A DNA stretch of 64,000 bases from Humibacillus xanthopallidus (lineage in GTDB: Bacteria; Actinomycetota; Actinomycetes; Actinomycetales; Dermatophilaceae), in assembly GCF_006717145.1 (NCBI RefSeq), contig NZ_VFQF01000003.1, positions 1 to 64,000 of the forward strand, given 5' to 3'. Positions 8,097 to 16,067 of the stretch are shown in pieces. Below the pieces are notes generated by a model. The model was given only the letters and a program-made list of their open reading frames with translations, was not told the DNA's origin and made no database searches. The stretch's first letter is position 1. Every line of letters starts with the position of its first letter. A program made the position numbers and the translations under genes.

Positions 8097-8677
8097 GACC
8101 GCCCCCTGGAGTCGAAGGTGTAGCCGGAGTCGCCCACGAGGGAGCGAAGCCGGTCGAGGCAACGCATCCGGGTCGGGCCGATCGAGCCGATCGGCATGCC
8201 GAGGGCCTCACCGACCGCGCGGTAGTTGGGGCGGTCGACCGCCATGAGGGCTCGAAGCAGGCGCTGGCACTGCTCAGAGAGCTGAGCGAAGCAGGTCCAC
8301 AGCTCCGCGTCGCGCTCGTCGTCGAGCAGCGCGGTGTCGAGCTCGGCGGCCTCGGCATCGGCGAAGTCGACCCCCAGGTCATCGTGTCGGACCGGCACCT
8401 CACGACCGGTGCGGCGCAGCTTCGAGAGCGACTCGTAGCGGGCCGTCGTCGCGAGCCAGCCGGCGAGAGCCTCGGGCTCGCGGATGCCGTCCAGGTGGTC
8501 GACGAGACGTAGCCAGGTGTTCTGCACGACGTCGGCGGCGTCCTCCTGCCGGAGCCGGTGTGACCGGGCCACGCTCCACAGCAGGGACGAGAAGCGGACG
8601 ACGATGGCGTTCCACGCCTCGGCATCGCCGTCGGACGCGGCAGCGACGAGTGCCGTGAGGCTCTCCGGGTCGCCCAT
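8093..8677 (-). CDS. ECF-type sigma-70 family RNA polymerase sigma factor
   Basis: 194 residues. Region 2 is in LLWSVARSHRLRQEDAADVVQNTWLRLVDHLDGIREPEALAGWLATTARYE (residues about 32-82); region 4 is NYRAVGEALGMPIGSIGPTRMRCLDRLRSLV near the C terminus, the promoter -35-binding helix-turn-helix. The ATG at 8677 has GAGAGGGG six bases upstream. The stop overlaps the start of the small downstream gene by four bases. It heads a two-gene transcript next to the TPR-CHAT and subtilisin genes. The segment between regions 2 and 4 is acidic (VDFADAEAAELDTALLDDERDAELW). It probably drives a small regulon, perhaps the module itself. Confidence 0.9.
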   Translation of the reverse strand: MGDPESLTALVAAASDGDAEAWNAIVVRFSSLLWSVARSHRLRQEDAADVVQNTWLRLVDHLDGIREPEALAGWLATTARYESLSKLRRTGREVPVRHDDLGVDFADAEAAELDTALLDDERDAELWTCFAQLSEQCQRLLRALMAVDRPNYRAVGEALGMPIGSIGPTRMRCLDRLRSLVGDSGYTFDSRGRS

Positions 8678-8774
8678 GCCACGCCCCTCTCCGAAACGGT
8701 CAGTTTAGGGCTCACCCCCCACAGACGTGGCTGGATCGCAGCAGATACGTGCGGAGGTGCAAACGTGACCCGAC

Positions 8775-8834
8775 ACACCGAGCAGTCGTCAACCCAACGC
8801 GGTATGCCGCGTGGGGCTGACGACTGCTCGGTGT
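8775..8834. terminator. Long hairpin with GTATGCCG in its apex
   Basis: Seventeen-base-pair perfect outer stem (ACACCGAGCAGTCGTCA with its complement) and an inner stem ACGCGG/CCGCGT, with TATG at the tip. It lies 28 bases downstream of the DUF4190 gene end on the minus strand. The 186-base gap up to the sigma-factor start shows no other feature. Confidence 0.7.
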
Positions 8835-8862
8835 CTTTGCGCTCGGGCCGGGTCGAGCAGAG

Positions 8863-9807
8863 TTACTTGAGGGCCGAGCCGGTGGTCGTGCCGGTCGGAG
8901 CCTCGACGAGGCAGAGCACGGACCGGTCACCGCGCCACGTGTCGGCGTCGGGATAGATGTAGGACGGGTCGAGCTCGTCGTAGGCCTTGTCGGTCAGCAG
9001 CGGGTCGGCCTTGTCGGTGCAGTCCTGCTCGGCCTGCGACGTCACCTTGTCCTCGCCCGGGTAGGGCCCGTCGGGCAGCTGCACGATGGTCACCACCTGG
9101 CTCTCGTGCGGGGAGGTGCACGGGATCGCGGTGACGAGGTCGATCTGGTCCTTCTTGCCACCGGAGAAGCAGTCGCCCGCCTTGAGCTTGTCGACGAAGA
9201 CCTGCGACTGGCCGGTGACCTGCCCCGACGCGCTGCGCTCCGGCTCGGCCGTCACTCCCGAGGCGATCGCGATGACGATGAAGGCCGTCCAGGCGAGCGT
9301 GCCGAGAGCCCCGAGGACGATCCCGGTGATCGCCATCCCGCGGCCGCGCTGAAAGCCGCCGCGCAGCTGGTGTAGGGCGACGACGCCGAGGACGATCGCG
9401 ACCACCCCGACGAGGGGGATGACGGCGGCGATGCCGCAGCAGAGGGCCGCGACAGCCAGGGCGTTGCGGCCCGCGGGTCCCGTCGGCGCGAACGGCAGGC
9501 CGGGCTGGCCGGGCTGGCCGAACGGAGCCGGCTGGCCGAACGGAGCCGGCTGGCCGAACGGAGCCGGCTGGCCGAACTGGGCGGGCTGGCCGAACTGACC
9601 CTGCTGGCCAGGGAAGCCCGGCTGGCCCGGGAAGCCGGGGTGGTCGGGGTGAGGCTGCTGGCCGGCATACGGCGGCGGCATGATCGGCGGCGGCATGATC
9701 GGCGGCGGCACCGCGTCGGCCTCGGGATTGGGTCCCGGCTGCTGGCCGGGCGTGGGTTGCGGGGCCCCGCTGGGCGGGGGCAGGTCGACGGTCACGCCCG
9801 GGAGCAT
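8863..9807 (-). CDS. DUF4190 membrane protein with septum-formation-like extracellular domain
   Basis: 314 residues. Residues 1-105 are Pro/Gln/Gly-rich with repeats of GQPAPF; then two membrane helices (ALAVAALCCGIAAVIPLVGV-type, and ITGIVLGALGTLAWTAFIVI) separated by a short loop with the DUF4190 pattern; then a C-terminal domain with four cysteines (GDCFSG, IPCTSP, EQDCTD, VLCLVE) resembling the septum-formation-family domain. The topology puts the Cys domain outside the cell, probably with disulfides. The ATG at 9807 is chosen because the frame upstream to 10527 is a shadow of the DedA gene. Function is unknown; a role at the cell envelope is inferred. Confidence 0.8.
   Translation of the reverse strand: MLPGVTVDLPPPSGAPQPTPGQQPGPNPEADAVPPPIMPPPIMPPPYAGQQPHPDHPGFPGQPGFPGQQGQFGQPAQFGQPAPFGQPAPFGQPAPFGQPGQPGLPFAPTGPAGRNALAVAALCCGIAAVIPLVGVVAIVLGVVALHQLRGGFQRGRGMAITGIVLGALGTLAWTAFIVIAIASGVTAEPERSASGQVTGQSQVFVDKLKAGDCFSGGKKDQIDLVTAIPCTSPHESQVVTIVQLPDGPYPGEDKVTSQAEQDCTDKADPLLTDKAYDELDPSYIYPDADTWRGDRSVLCLVEAPTGTTTGSALK
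9517..9606. repeat. 18-bp tandem repeat within DUF4190 gene
   Basis: Five units of 18 bases: three identical (gccgaacggagccggctg, beginning 9517, 9535 and 9553) and two diverged. They encode the repeated hexapeptide GQPAPF in the cytoplasmic tail. Copy number is likely variable between strains. Confidence 0.9.
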
Positions 9808-9887
9808 GACACGAGCGCGGGGTGCGTCGGGACGAAAGGGGACGCCGAGCGCGCAATCGTGACGTAACCGCGAGGGTCGGCGCGGGC

Positions 9888-10577
9888 TCAGGCGATCGGC
9901 GAGGTCTCGGAGGCGGGCTCGCGGGGCCCGCCGCGCTCGCCCTCGGCACCCTCGGCGCCCTCGGCCTCGCTGCGGTGGCGCCGCACCTGCCAGACGACGA
10001 GCGCGACGACGGCGATCACGGCGACCGCGACCGCGGCGCCGCGTCCGAGCCACGTCTCGACCCGCGCGTAGGACCGGCCGGCGAGGTAGCCCGCCGTCAC
10101 GACGACGCTGCCCCACGCGATGCCGCCAGCGGCGTTCCAGGCGAGGAAGGTCGGGTAGTGCATCTTCGACATGCCCGCGAGCGCCGGCATGACCGCACGC
10201 AGGAACGCGGTCCAGCGACCGAGGAAGACGGCCGACCCGCCGCGACGGCCGAGGAAGTCCTGGGCCTGGTCGATGCGGGACCGGTGCCGGTCGAACGCGC
10301 GCAGCTGCACGACCCGCCCCCCGAGGTGGCGCCCGACCTCGAAGCCGACGCTGTCGCCGACGATCGCCGCGACGACCACGACGACGAGCACGACCGGTAG
10401 CGGCACGTGGCCGAGCGAGGCGGCCACCCCGCCGAGGAGGGCGACCGTCTCTCCGGGCACGACGAAGCCGACGAAGACGGCGTCCTCGAGGAAGACGATC
10501 CCTCCGACGACGAGGAGCACCAGCCACGTCGGGGCGCTCAGCACCTCACGGGTCACGGTGTCGATCAGGCCACTCAC
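9888..10577 (-). CDS. DedA family (SNARE-associated/VTT) membrane protein
   Basis: 229 residues. The GTG start at 10577 has AGGAG six bases upstream; the longer frame to 10706 adds a non-homologous N terminus. DedA features: WLVLLVVGGIVFLEDAVFVGFVVPGE (membrane-embedded acidic residues and the P-G-E motif), GDSVGFEVGRHLGG, then FLGRWTAFLRAVMPALAGMSKM with the conserved R-x3-P signature, followed by two membrane helices and an acidic glycine-rich tail with EGAEGAEGE. Family members are lipid flippases (undecaprenyl-phosphate or phospholipid recycling) needed for envelope and pH homeostasis. It stands alone, divergent from the peroxiredoxin. Confidence 0.9.
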   Translation of the reverse strand: MSGLIDTVTREVLSAPTWLVLLVVGGIVFLEDAVFVGFVVPGETVALLGGVAASLGHVPLPVVLVVVVVAAIVGDSVGFEVGRHLGGRVVQLRAFDRHRSRIDQAQDFLGRRGGSAVFLGRWTAFLRAVMPALAGMSKMHYPTFLAWNAAGGIAWGSVVVTAGYLAGRSYARVETWLGRGAAVAVAVIAVVALVVWQVRRHRSEAEGAEGAEGERGGPREPASETSPIA

Positions 10578-10819
10578 GAAGGGCTCCTCCTGGTCAGCGC
10601 CGGCGGCGCGCTCGGACCTCTCGAGTCTCTGTCGGCAGTCTGGGCGTCCGCTGGGAGCTCGCACCGGCGGCACCGTCCCGCCGCACAGGGCACCCGTCGC
10701 CCGCACGAACCGCCTCGAGCATCACAACATTTGGACACCCATAACGCGATGCATGGTCTTGTCGCGAGAATGAGCGCCTGCCGGGGCGTGACGTGCGCCC
10801 GACCGTGAGAGGACGAGCC

Positions 10820-11458
10820 ATGGCAACACCGCGACTGGGCGAGATCGCCCCCGACTTCGAGGCCACGACGACCGAGGGCCCGATCAGCTTCCACGACTGG
10901 AAGGCCGGCAGCTGGGCCGTGCTCTTCAGCCACCCTGCCGACTTCACGCCGGTCTGCACGACCGAGCTCGGCCGCGTCGCCGCGCTCGAGGACGAGTGGG
11001 CCGCGCGCGGCGTCAAGGTGCTCGCCGTCTCGGTCGACCCCCTCGAGGACCACGAGAAGTGGAAGGGCGACATCGAGCAGGTCGGCGGCGCGACCGTCGG
11101 CTACCCGATCATCGCCGACGACTCGCGCCAGGTCTCCGAGGCCTACGACATGATCCACCCCGGCGAGGGCGACACCTCGGGCGTGCGGTCGGTCTTCATC
11201 ATCGACCCGGCCAACAAGGTCCGCCTGTCGCTCACCTACCCCAAGAGCGTCGGCCGCAACTTCGACGAGATCCTTCGCGCCGTCGACGCCCTCCAGCTGA
11301 CCGACAGCGGCCCCTTCTCCACGCCCGCCGACTGGCGCACGGGCCAGAAGGTCATCGTCGCGCCGACCGTGTCGACGGCTGACGCACGCGAGCGCTTCGG
11401 TGACGACGCCGTCGACGAGGTCACGCCCTACCTCCGCTTCACCAGCGCCCCGGCCTGA
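10820..11458 (+). CDS. 1-Cys peroxiredoxin (Prx6 type)
   Basis: 212 residues. The peroxidatic Cys46 is in DFTPVCTTELG, the classical Prx6 signature; the long C-terminal domain (PIIADDSRQVSEAYDM ... PADWRTGQKVIVAP) is also typical of Prx6. It reduces peroxides and peroxynitrite in the cytoplasm, using an external thiol because there is no clear resolving Cys. The ATG at 10820 follows GAGAGGACGAGCC. It stands alone, with its own promoter region of 240 bases shared with the divergent DedA gene, and is followed by a hairpin. Homologues are oxidative-stress induced; no regulator site is obvious here. Confidence 0.93.
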   Translation: MATPRLGEIAPDFEATTTEGPISFHDWKAGSWAVLFSHPADFTPVCTTELGRVAALEDEWAARGVKVLAVSVDPLEDHEKWKGDIEQVGGATVGYPIIADDSRQVSEAYDMIHPGEGDTSGVRSVFIIDPANKVRLSLTYPKSVGRNFDEILRAVDALQLTDSGPFSTPADWRTGQKVIVAPTVSTADARERFGDDAVDEVTPYLRFTSAPA

Positions 11459-11463
11459 GCCTC

Positions 11464-11508
11464 GGCACCCGGGTGCGCACCTGTCGCAGGCGTGCACCCG
11501 GGTGTGCC
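11464..11508. terminator. Bidirectional hairpin between convergent genes
   Basis: Stem of ACCCGGGTGC with GCACCCGGGT continuing into CCTG/CAGG around a TCG loop, six bases after the peroxiredoxin stop. It serves the convergent peroxiredoxin and methyltransferase genes. Confidence 0.7.
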
Positions 11509-11554
11509 GTCCGGCTCGCCCCGCGCCCTGGCGCGGTCTGTGGCGGGCTGCGTC

Positions 11555-12211
11555 TCAGGCGCGGCGGGCGAGGACGACGGCCTGGTCGTCGCGCTCGTCG
11601 GCCTTGGCGCGTCTCACGAGCCGCGCCACCTCGTGGGCGCCGGCGGCGGCCAGCCGGCCGGCGACGTCATCAGCGGTGTAGAGGTGGCGCTCGAGGCGGA
11701 TGTCGTGGCCCAGTCGTCGGTAGGCGGGACCGACGTCACGCACGCCGGTGCCCGACTGGAAGCCGACGAGCAGATGCCCTCCGGGGCGCAGCACCCGCAC
11801 CGCCTCGGCGAGCACGCGGTCGAGACCTGACGGCGGCGTGTGGATGATCGAGTACCACAGCATGACGCCCGCGAACTCGCCGTCACCGCAAGGCAGCTCG
11901 TCGAGCGAGCCGACGGCGAAGCGGAGGTCGGGGTGGTCGCGGCGCGCCATGGCCACCATCCCCGGGGAGAGGTCCACGCCGCATACCGACGCGCCGCGGG
12001 CAGCGACGTAGCCGCTCATCCGACCCGCCCCGCACCCGGCGTCGAGCACCGGAGCGGCGGCCGCGTCGCTCACCTCAGCCAGCACCGCGGCGACGAAGGC
12101 GTCGACCATCGCGAGGTCGAGCGTGGCCTCGGCACGCGTGTCGGGCAGCCGCTCGGCGTAGTCCTCGGCGACGGTGTCGTAGGCGCGGCGCACCGCGGCG
12201 TAGTCGGTCAT
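11555..12211 (-). CDS. Class I SAM-dependent methyltransferase
   Basis: 218 residues. Motif I (VLDAGCGAGRMSGYVAARG, about residues 54-72) and the acidic residue after strand 2 (VCGVDLSPGMV) bind S-adenosylmethionine; motif LPCGDGEFAGVMLWYSI and the post-motif VLRPGGHLLVGF are those of the Methyltransf_11/25 group. Substrate cannot be told from sequence. It lies 36 bases downstream of the threonine-aldolase gene in the same direction, so it is probably cotranscribed. Confidence 0.85.
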   Translation of the reverse strand: MTDYAAVRRAYDTVAEDYAERLPDTRAEATLDLAMVDAFVAAVLAEVSDAAAAPVLDAGCGAGRMSGYVAARGASVCGVDLSPGMVAMARRDHPDLRFAVGSLDELPCGDGEFAGVMLWYSIIHTPPSGLDRVLAEAVRVLRPGGHLLVGFQSGTGVRDVGPAYRRLGHDIRLERHLYTADDVAGRLAAAGAHEVARLVRRAKADERDDQAVVLARRA

Positions 12212-12247
12212 CCCGCCGTCCGTGACGTCAGGCCCGAGCCGTCGGGC

Positions 12248-13315
12248 TCAGGACGTGGCCTCGAGGAGGCGCCGGAGCTCGGCGACGAAGGCGTCGACGT
12301 CGGCCTCGGTCGTGTCCCACGAGCACATCCAGCGGACCTCACCGGTGGCCGGGTTCCAGTCGTAGAAGCGGAAGCTCTCGCGCAGGGCGTCGGCCACCCC
12401 GCGGTCGAGCACGGCGAACACGGCGTTGGCCTCCACGGCCTGCGTGATGCGCACCCCGTCGAGACCCCCGACCCCTGCCGCGAGCCGAGCCGCCATGGCG
12501 TTGGCGTGGCCGGCCGAGCGCAGCCACAGGTCGGTGCCGTAGAGCGCGAGCAGCTGCGCGGACGTGAAGCGCATCTTGGAGGCCAGCTGCATCGACAGCT
12601 TGCGCACGTGCACGAGGCCGAGCGACGGGTCGGCGGCGAGCTCGGGGTTGACGACCACGACGGCCTCTGCGGCGAGCGCGCCGTTCTTCGTGCCGCCGAG
12701 GCTGAGCACGTCGACGCCGGCGTCACCCGTGAAGGCGGACAGGTCGGTGCCGAGGGTCGCGGCGGCGTTGGAGATGCGGGCTCCGTCGAGGTGGACGCGC
12801 ATGCCCAGCGAGTGGGCGTGGTCGCTGATCGCGCGCACCTCGTCGGGGGTGTAGCAGGTGCCGAGCTCGGTCGTCTGGGTGATCGACACGACGAGCGGCT
12901 GGGCGCGGTGCTCGTCGCCGAAGCCCCAGGCCTGCCGGTCGATGAGCTCGGGGGTGAGCTTGCCGTCGGGCGTCGGCACGGTGAGCAGCTTGATGCTGCC
13001 CATCCGCTCGGGCGCGCCCCCCTCGTCGGTGTTGATGTGGGCGGTCTCGGAGCAGACGACGGCCCCCCAGCGCGGCAGCAGGGCCTGCAGCGCGACGACG
13101 TTGGCGCCTGTGCCGTTGAAGACCGGCCAGGTGACCGCGCCCGCCCCGACGTGACCGGCGATGACCTCCTGGAGCCGTTCCGTGTAGGCGTCGGCACCGT
13201 AGGCGACCTCGTGGCCGCCGTTGGCATCGGCCAGCGCGGCGAGCACCTCGGGGTGCAGCCCGGCGTAGTTGTCGGACGCGAAGCCGCGCCACTGGGGGTC
13301 GTGGAGCCTGGTCAC
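12248..13315 (-). CDS. Low-specificity L-threonine aldolase (beta-eliminating lyase family)
   Basis: 355 residues. PLP-dependent fold type I: FASDNYAGLHPEVLAAL at the N terminus, GTGANVVALQALL phosphate-binding turn, HLDGARISNAA with the PLP-nitrogen Asp, and the Schiff-base Lys in LSLGGTKNG. It cleaves threonine or allo-threonine to glycine and acetaldehyde. The GTG at 13315 has GAGGA five bases upstream; the longer frame to 13633 runs into the next gene. It follows the SDR and DUF6421 genes in the same direction after a 128-base gap holding a repeat, an order I recall from other actinobacteria. Confidence 0.9.
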   Translation of the reverse strand: MTRLHDPQWRGFASDNYAGLHPEVLAALADANGGHEVAYGADAYTERLQEVIAGHVGAGAVTWPVFNGTGANVVALQALLPRWGAVVCSETAHINTDEGGAPERMGSIKLLTVPTPDGKLTPELIDRQAWGFGDEHRAQPLVVSITQTTELGTCYTPDEVRAISDHAHSLGMRVHLDGARISNAAATLGTDLSAFTGDAGVDVLSLGGTKNGALAAEAVVVVNPELAADPSLGLVHVRKLSMQLASKMRFTSAQLLALYGTDLWLRSAGHANAMAARLAAGVGGLDGVRITQAVEANAVFAVLDRGVADALRESFRFYDWNPATGEVRWMCSWDTTEADVDAFVAELRRLLEATS

Positions 13316-13375
13316 GATGTCCTCACTCGGTCTCTCGGTCGGCTGATCACGGGTTGCGGGGGAATCCGGGCGGGT

Positions 13376-13442
13376 TGCTCTTTCGGACGAGACCCCGGCC
13401 ACGGAGTGCTCTTTCGATGGGGACGTGCGCTCTGTCGATCGG
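13376..13442. repeat. Copies of the TCGAAAGAGCAC intergenic repeat (inverted relative to 34.4 kb)
   Basis: On the minus strand three related elements lie in a row: ATCGACAGAGCGC, ATCGAAAGAGCACTCCGTGG and CCGAAAGAGCAACC. The core matches the 30-bp tandem array at 34421-34510 and the pair near 53.4 kb. Confidence 0.7.
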
Positions 13443-13443
13443 G

Positions 13444-14160
13444 TCAGAGGTCGATGCGTGCGCCGTTGAGGGGCGCTGCATCGGTGTCGAGCAGCCCGAC
13501 GAGCCAGTCTGCCACCTCGGCCGGCGCGGTCGCCGTGCGGCCGCTGCCGATCCACTTCACCACACCGATGACCGCCGCCGAGCCGGGGGTCGCGTCGTCG
13601 CCGGCGAACGAGTCCGCCATCGACCGCAGCCACGTCTCGGCGGCCGCCTTGGCGCTCGCGTAGGCGGCGTTGCCCGCGGCCGGCGTCGCCGCCGCTGCCG
13701 CACTGATGATCGCGACCCGGCCGTGCCCGCTGGCGAGCAGCGCGTCGTGCAGGGCGAGCGTCGCGTGGCGCAGCGTGTCGACGAGGTTGCCCGACAGCCA
13801 GCGCCAGTCGTCGTCGGTCGATGCCGTGAAGCTCGTGCCGCCGCGCCAGCCGCCCACGAGGTGGAAGAGGCCGTCGACGCTGCCGTATGCCGTCACGACC
13901 TCCTCGGCGAGCGCGCGCACCGCGTCGCCGTCGAGCAGGTCGCAGACCCGCGCGTCGAGGCGGTCGGCTGCGTCGCCGTCTGCGTCGGGTCCGCCGGTCA
14001 GCGCCTCGGAGAGCTCGCGCAGCGACTCGGGGTCACGGCCCACCGCGACGACCCGCTCGCCGTGGGCGAGCAGGGCTGCGCAGGTCGCGCGTCCGGTGGC
14101 CCCGGTCGCGCCCGTCACGACGACGACGCGCTGACCTGGCCGGACGGCATACCTGCTCAT
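13444..14160 (-). CDS. Short-chain dehydrogenase/reductase
   Basis: 238 residues. N-terminal Rossmann motif VVVTGATGATGRATCAAL with the TGxxxxxG cofactor loop; second-strand region RVVAVGRDPESL suggests NADP preference; the catalytic stretch is YASAKAAAETWL with the Tyr-x3-Lys pair, preceded by a region (VAIISAAAAATPAAG) holding the active-site Ser. The start overlaps the DUF6421 stop (ATGA), so the two are coupled. Substrate is unknown; conserved linkage with DUF6421 and an aldolase suggests one pathway. Confidence 0.88.
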   Translation of the reverse strand: MSRYAVRPGQRVVVVTGATGATGRATCAALLAHGERVVAVGRDPESLRELSEALTGGPDADGDAADRLDARVCDLLDGDAVRALAEEVVTAYGSVDGLFHLVGGWRGGTSFTASTDDDWRWLSGNLVDTLRHATLALHDALLASGHGRVAIISAAAAATPAAGNAAYASAKAAAETWLRSMADSFAGDDATPGSAAVIGVVKWIGSGRTATAPAEVADWLVGLLDTDAAPLNGARIDL

Positions 14161-15890
14161 GCGGACGCGGCGGTGATGCCGGCGGTCGACTCGATGACGC
14201 CCTTCATCTTCTTCGAGAGGGCTTCATAGAACATCGAGAGCGGGAACTCGTCGGGCAGGACGGCGTCGGTCAGACCCTTGGGCGGGCCGTCGAGCGGCAG
14301 GGCGGAGAGGTCACCGGCCTGGTTGCGGGCCCACGCCGAGAGCGGGTGCGGTGTGAGGACCGAGGAGATGAGCGCGTAGGCAGCGAGCCAGTGCGCCATC
14401 TTGGGCCGGTCGATGGAGCGCCAGTAGAGCTCCTCGACGGCGCGACCGAGCTCGAGCACCGGCTCAGCCACGTCGGCCCAGTCGATCGAGAGGCGGTTGT
14501 CGGTCCAGTGCAGCACGCCGCGCTGGTGCAGCCACGCGAAGAGCAGCTGGCCGCCCAGACCGTCGTAGTTGCGGGTGCGGTCGCCCGTGATCGCGAAGCG
14601 GAAGATGCGGTCGAAGAGGACGGCATACTGCACCGACCGGGCGTAGGGGTGCCCGTCGGCCTCGAGCGCGACCGCCTCACGGAAGGCCGTGAGGTCGCAG
14701 CGCAGCTCTTCGAGGGAGTAGAGGAAGTACGGCATGCGCTGCTTGATCATGAACGGGTCGAAGGGCAGGTCGCCGTGCATGTGGGTGCGGTCGTGGATGA
14801 GGTCCCACATGACGAACGTGCGCTCGGCGAGCTCCTGGTCGGCGATGAGGCGCGCGGCGTCCGGCGGCAGCGTCAGGCGCGTCACGGCGGCGGCCTCGGT
14901 GACGACACGACGGAAGCGGGCCGCCTCGCGGTCGGCGAAGATGCCGCCCCACGTGAAGGCCGGCACCTCGCGCATGGCCACCGTCTCGGGGAAGAGGACC
15001 GCGGAGTTCGTGTCGTAGCCCGCCGTGAAGTCGAGGAAGCGGATCGGCAGGAAGAGCTTGTTGGAGTAGTCGCCCGCCTCGAGGTCGGCGATGAACTCGG
15101 GCCAGATCACCTCGAGGAGGACGGCCTCGACCTGACGGTTCGGGTTGCCGTTCTGGGTGTACATCGGGAAGACGACGAGGTGCGGCAGGCCGTCGACGCG
15201 GTGCTGGGCCGGCGCGAAGGCGACGATGGAGTCGTAGAAGTCAGGAACCTCGAAGCCGCCGTCGGCCCAGCGGCCGAAGTCCTTGACGAGCGCCTCGAGG
15301 TAGTCGGCGTCGTGCGTCAGGGAGGGCGCGAGGGCCTCGATGCCGGTGACGACGCGGCCGACGAGGGCGGCGGCGCGGGCGTGGTCGCCCGGCTCGGGCA
15401 CGGAGCCGTCCGCGATCTGCAGGTCGCGCAGGTCGGTGACCGCAGCCTTGAGGTCGGCCCAGGCGGCGGTCTGCACGAGCGGGTGCACCGTGACGGCCTG
15501 GCGACGGGTGGGGCGCACGGCGACGTGGCAGACGGCGTTGTGCACGAGCTCGGCGAAGCTGCGGGCCGAGGCGTCGTCCGCCGTCGGGGCGAAGGGGAGG
15601 GTGACGGAGCGGCCGGTCGCGCTGCCGGTGACGACGAGGCCCTCGGACGGGCTGGCCGGGGTCAGCAGCGCGCGGTCGACGCGGGCGAAGAGGTCCTCGG
15701 CGGGCTCGCCATCGCTGCCAGACCCGGACGACACGGTGATGCCGTCGCGGTTGGTCTCGGCAGCCTGGCCGGCCTCGACCAGCACGTCGGCGAGCTCGGG
15801 CGCGTCGGTGACGACGCAGCCGCGGTGCGCGAGCGCCTCGCGCAGGCCGGGGGTGGTGGTGCGGACCGAGACGGTCGGGAAGATGCCCAT
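14157..15890 (-). CDS. DUF6421 family protein
   Basis: 577 residues, no signal peptide or membrane segment. Regions that look conserved: HNAVCHVAVRPTRRQAVTVHPL, VVFPMYTQNGNPNRQVEAVL, FVMWDLIHDRTHMHGDLPFDPF and LLFAWLHQRGVLHWTDN. The His/Asp-rich DLIHDRTHMHGDLPFDPF segment could bind metal (inference). I assign DUF6421 from memory of this family beside an SDR and a threonine aldolase in actinobacteria. AAGGAGGACGACGCG precedes the ATG, a strong ribosome site. No biochemical role is known to me. Confidence 0.75.
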   Translation of the reverse strand: MGIFPTVSVRTTTPGLREALAHRGCVVTDAPELADVLVEAGQAAETNRDGITVSSGSGSDGEPAEDLFARVDRALLTPASPSEGLVVTGSATGRSVTLPFAPTADDASARSFAELVHNAVCHVAVRPTRRQAVTVHPLVQTAAWADLKAAVTDLRDLQIADGSVPEPGDHARAAALVGRVVTGIEALAPSLTHDADYLEALVKDFGRWADGGFEVPDFYDSIVAFAPAQHRVDGLPHLVVFPMYTQNGNPNRQVEAVLLEVIWPEFIADLEAGDYSNKLFLPIRFLDFTAGYDTNSAVLFPETVAMREVPAFTWGGIFADREAARFRRVVTEAAAVTRLTLPPDAARLIADQELAERTFVMWDLIHDRTHMHGDLPFDPFMIKQRMPYFLYSLEELRCDLTAFREAVALEADGHPYARSVQYAVLFDRIFRFAITGDRTRNYDGLGGQLLFAWLHQRGVLHWTDNRLSIDWADVAEPVLELGRAVEELYWRSIDRPKMAHWLAAYALISSVLTPHPLSAWARNQAGDLSALPLDGPPKGLTDAVLPDEFPLSMFYEALSKKMKGVIESTAGITAASA

Positions 15891-16007
15891 CGCGTCGTCC
15901 TCCTTCAGGAACTTTGAGCGTGCGGATGTACTCCTACAGAAGAATCTACGGCCTGAGTGGCACTTGACGCCAATTCGTAGCGTCCGGGGCGGTCGGTGAC
16001 GCAGAAA

Positions 16008-16037
16008 GGGTGGCCGTCCCGTCCGGGACGACCACCC
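16008..16037. terminator. Hairpin after PP2C gene
   Basis: GGGTGG-CCGTCCCG paired with CGGGACG-CCACCC (one bulge), 30 bases downstream of the PP2C phosphatase stop on the minus strand. Confidence 0.65.
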
Positions 16038-16067
16038 TCACCTGCTCCGCGTCAGGCGGGGCGTCGT

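Noticed and set aside
8863-10527. Single 554-residue protein covering DUF4190 and the upstream region
   Set aside because: The upstream part is the wrong-frame shadow of the DedA gene; the real start is at 9807.
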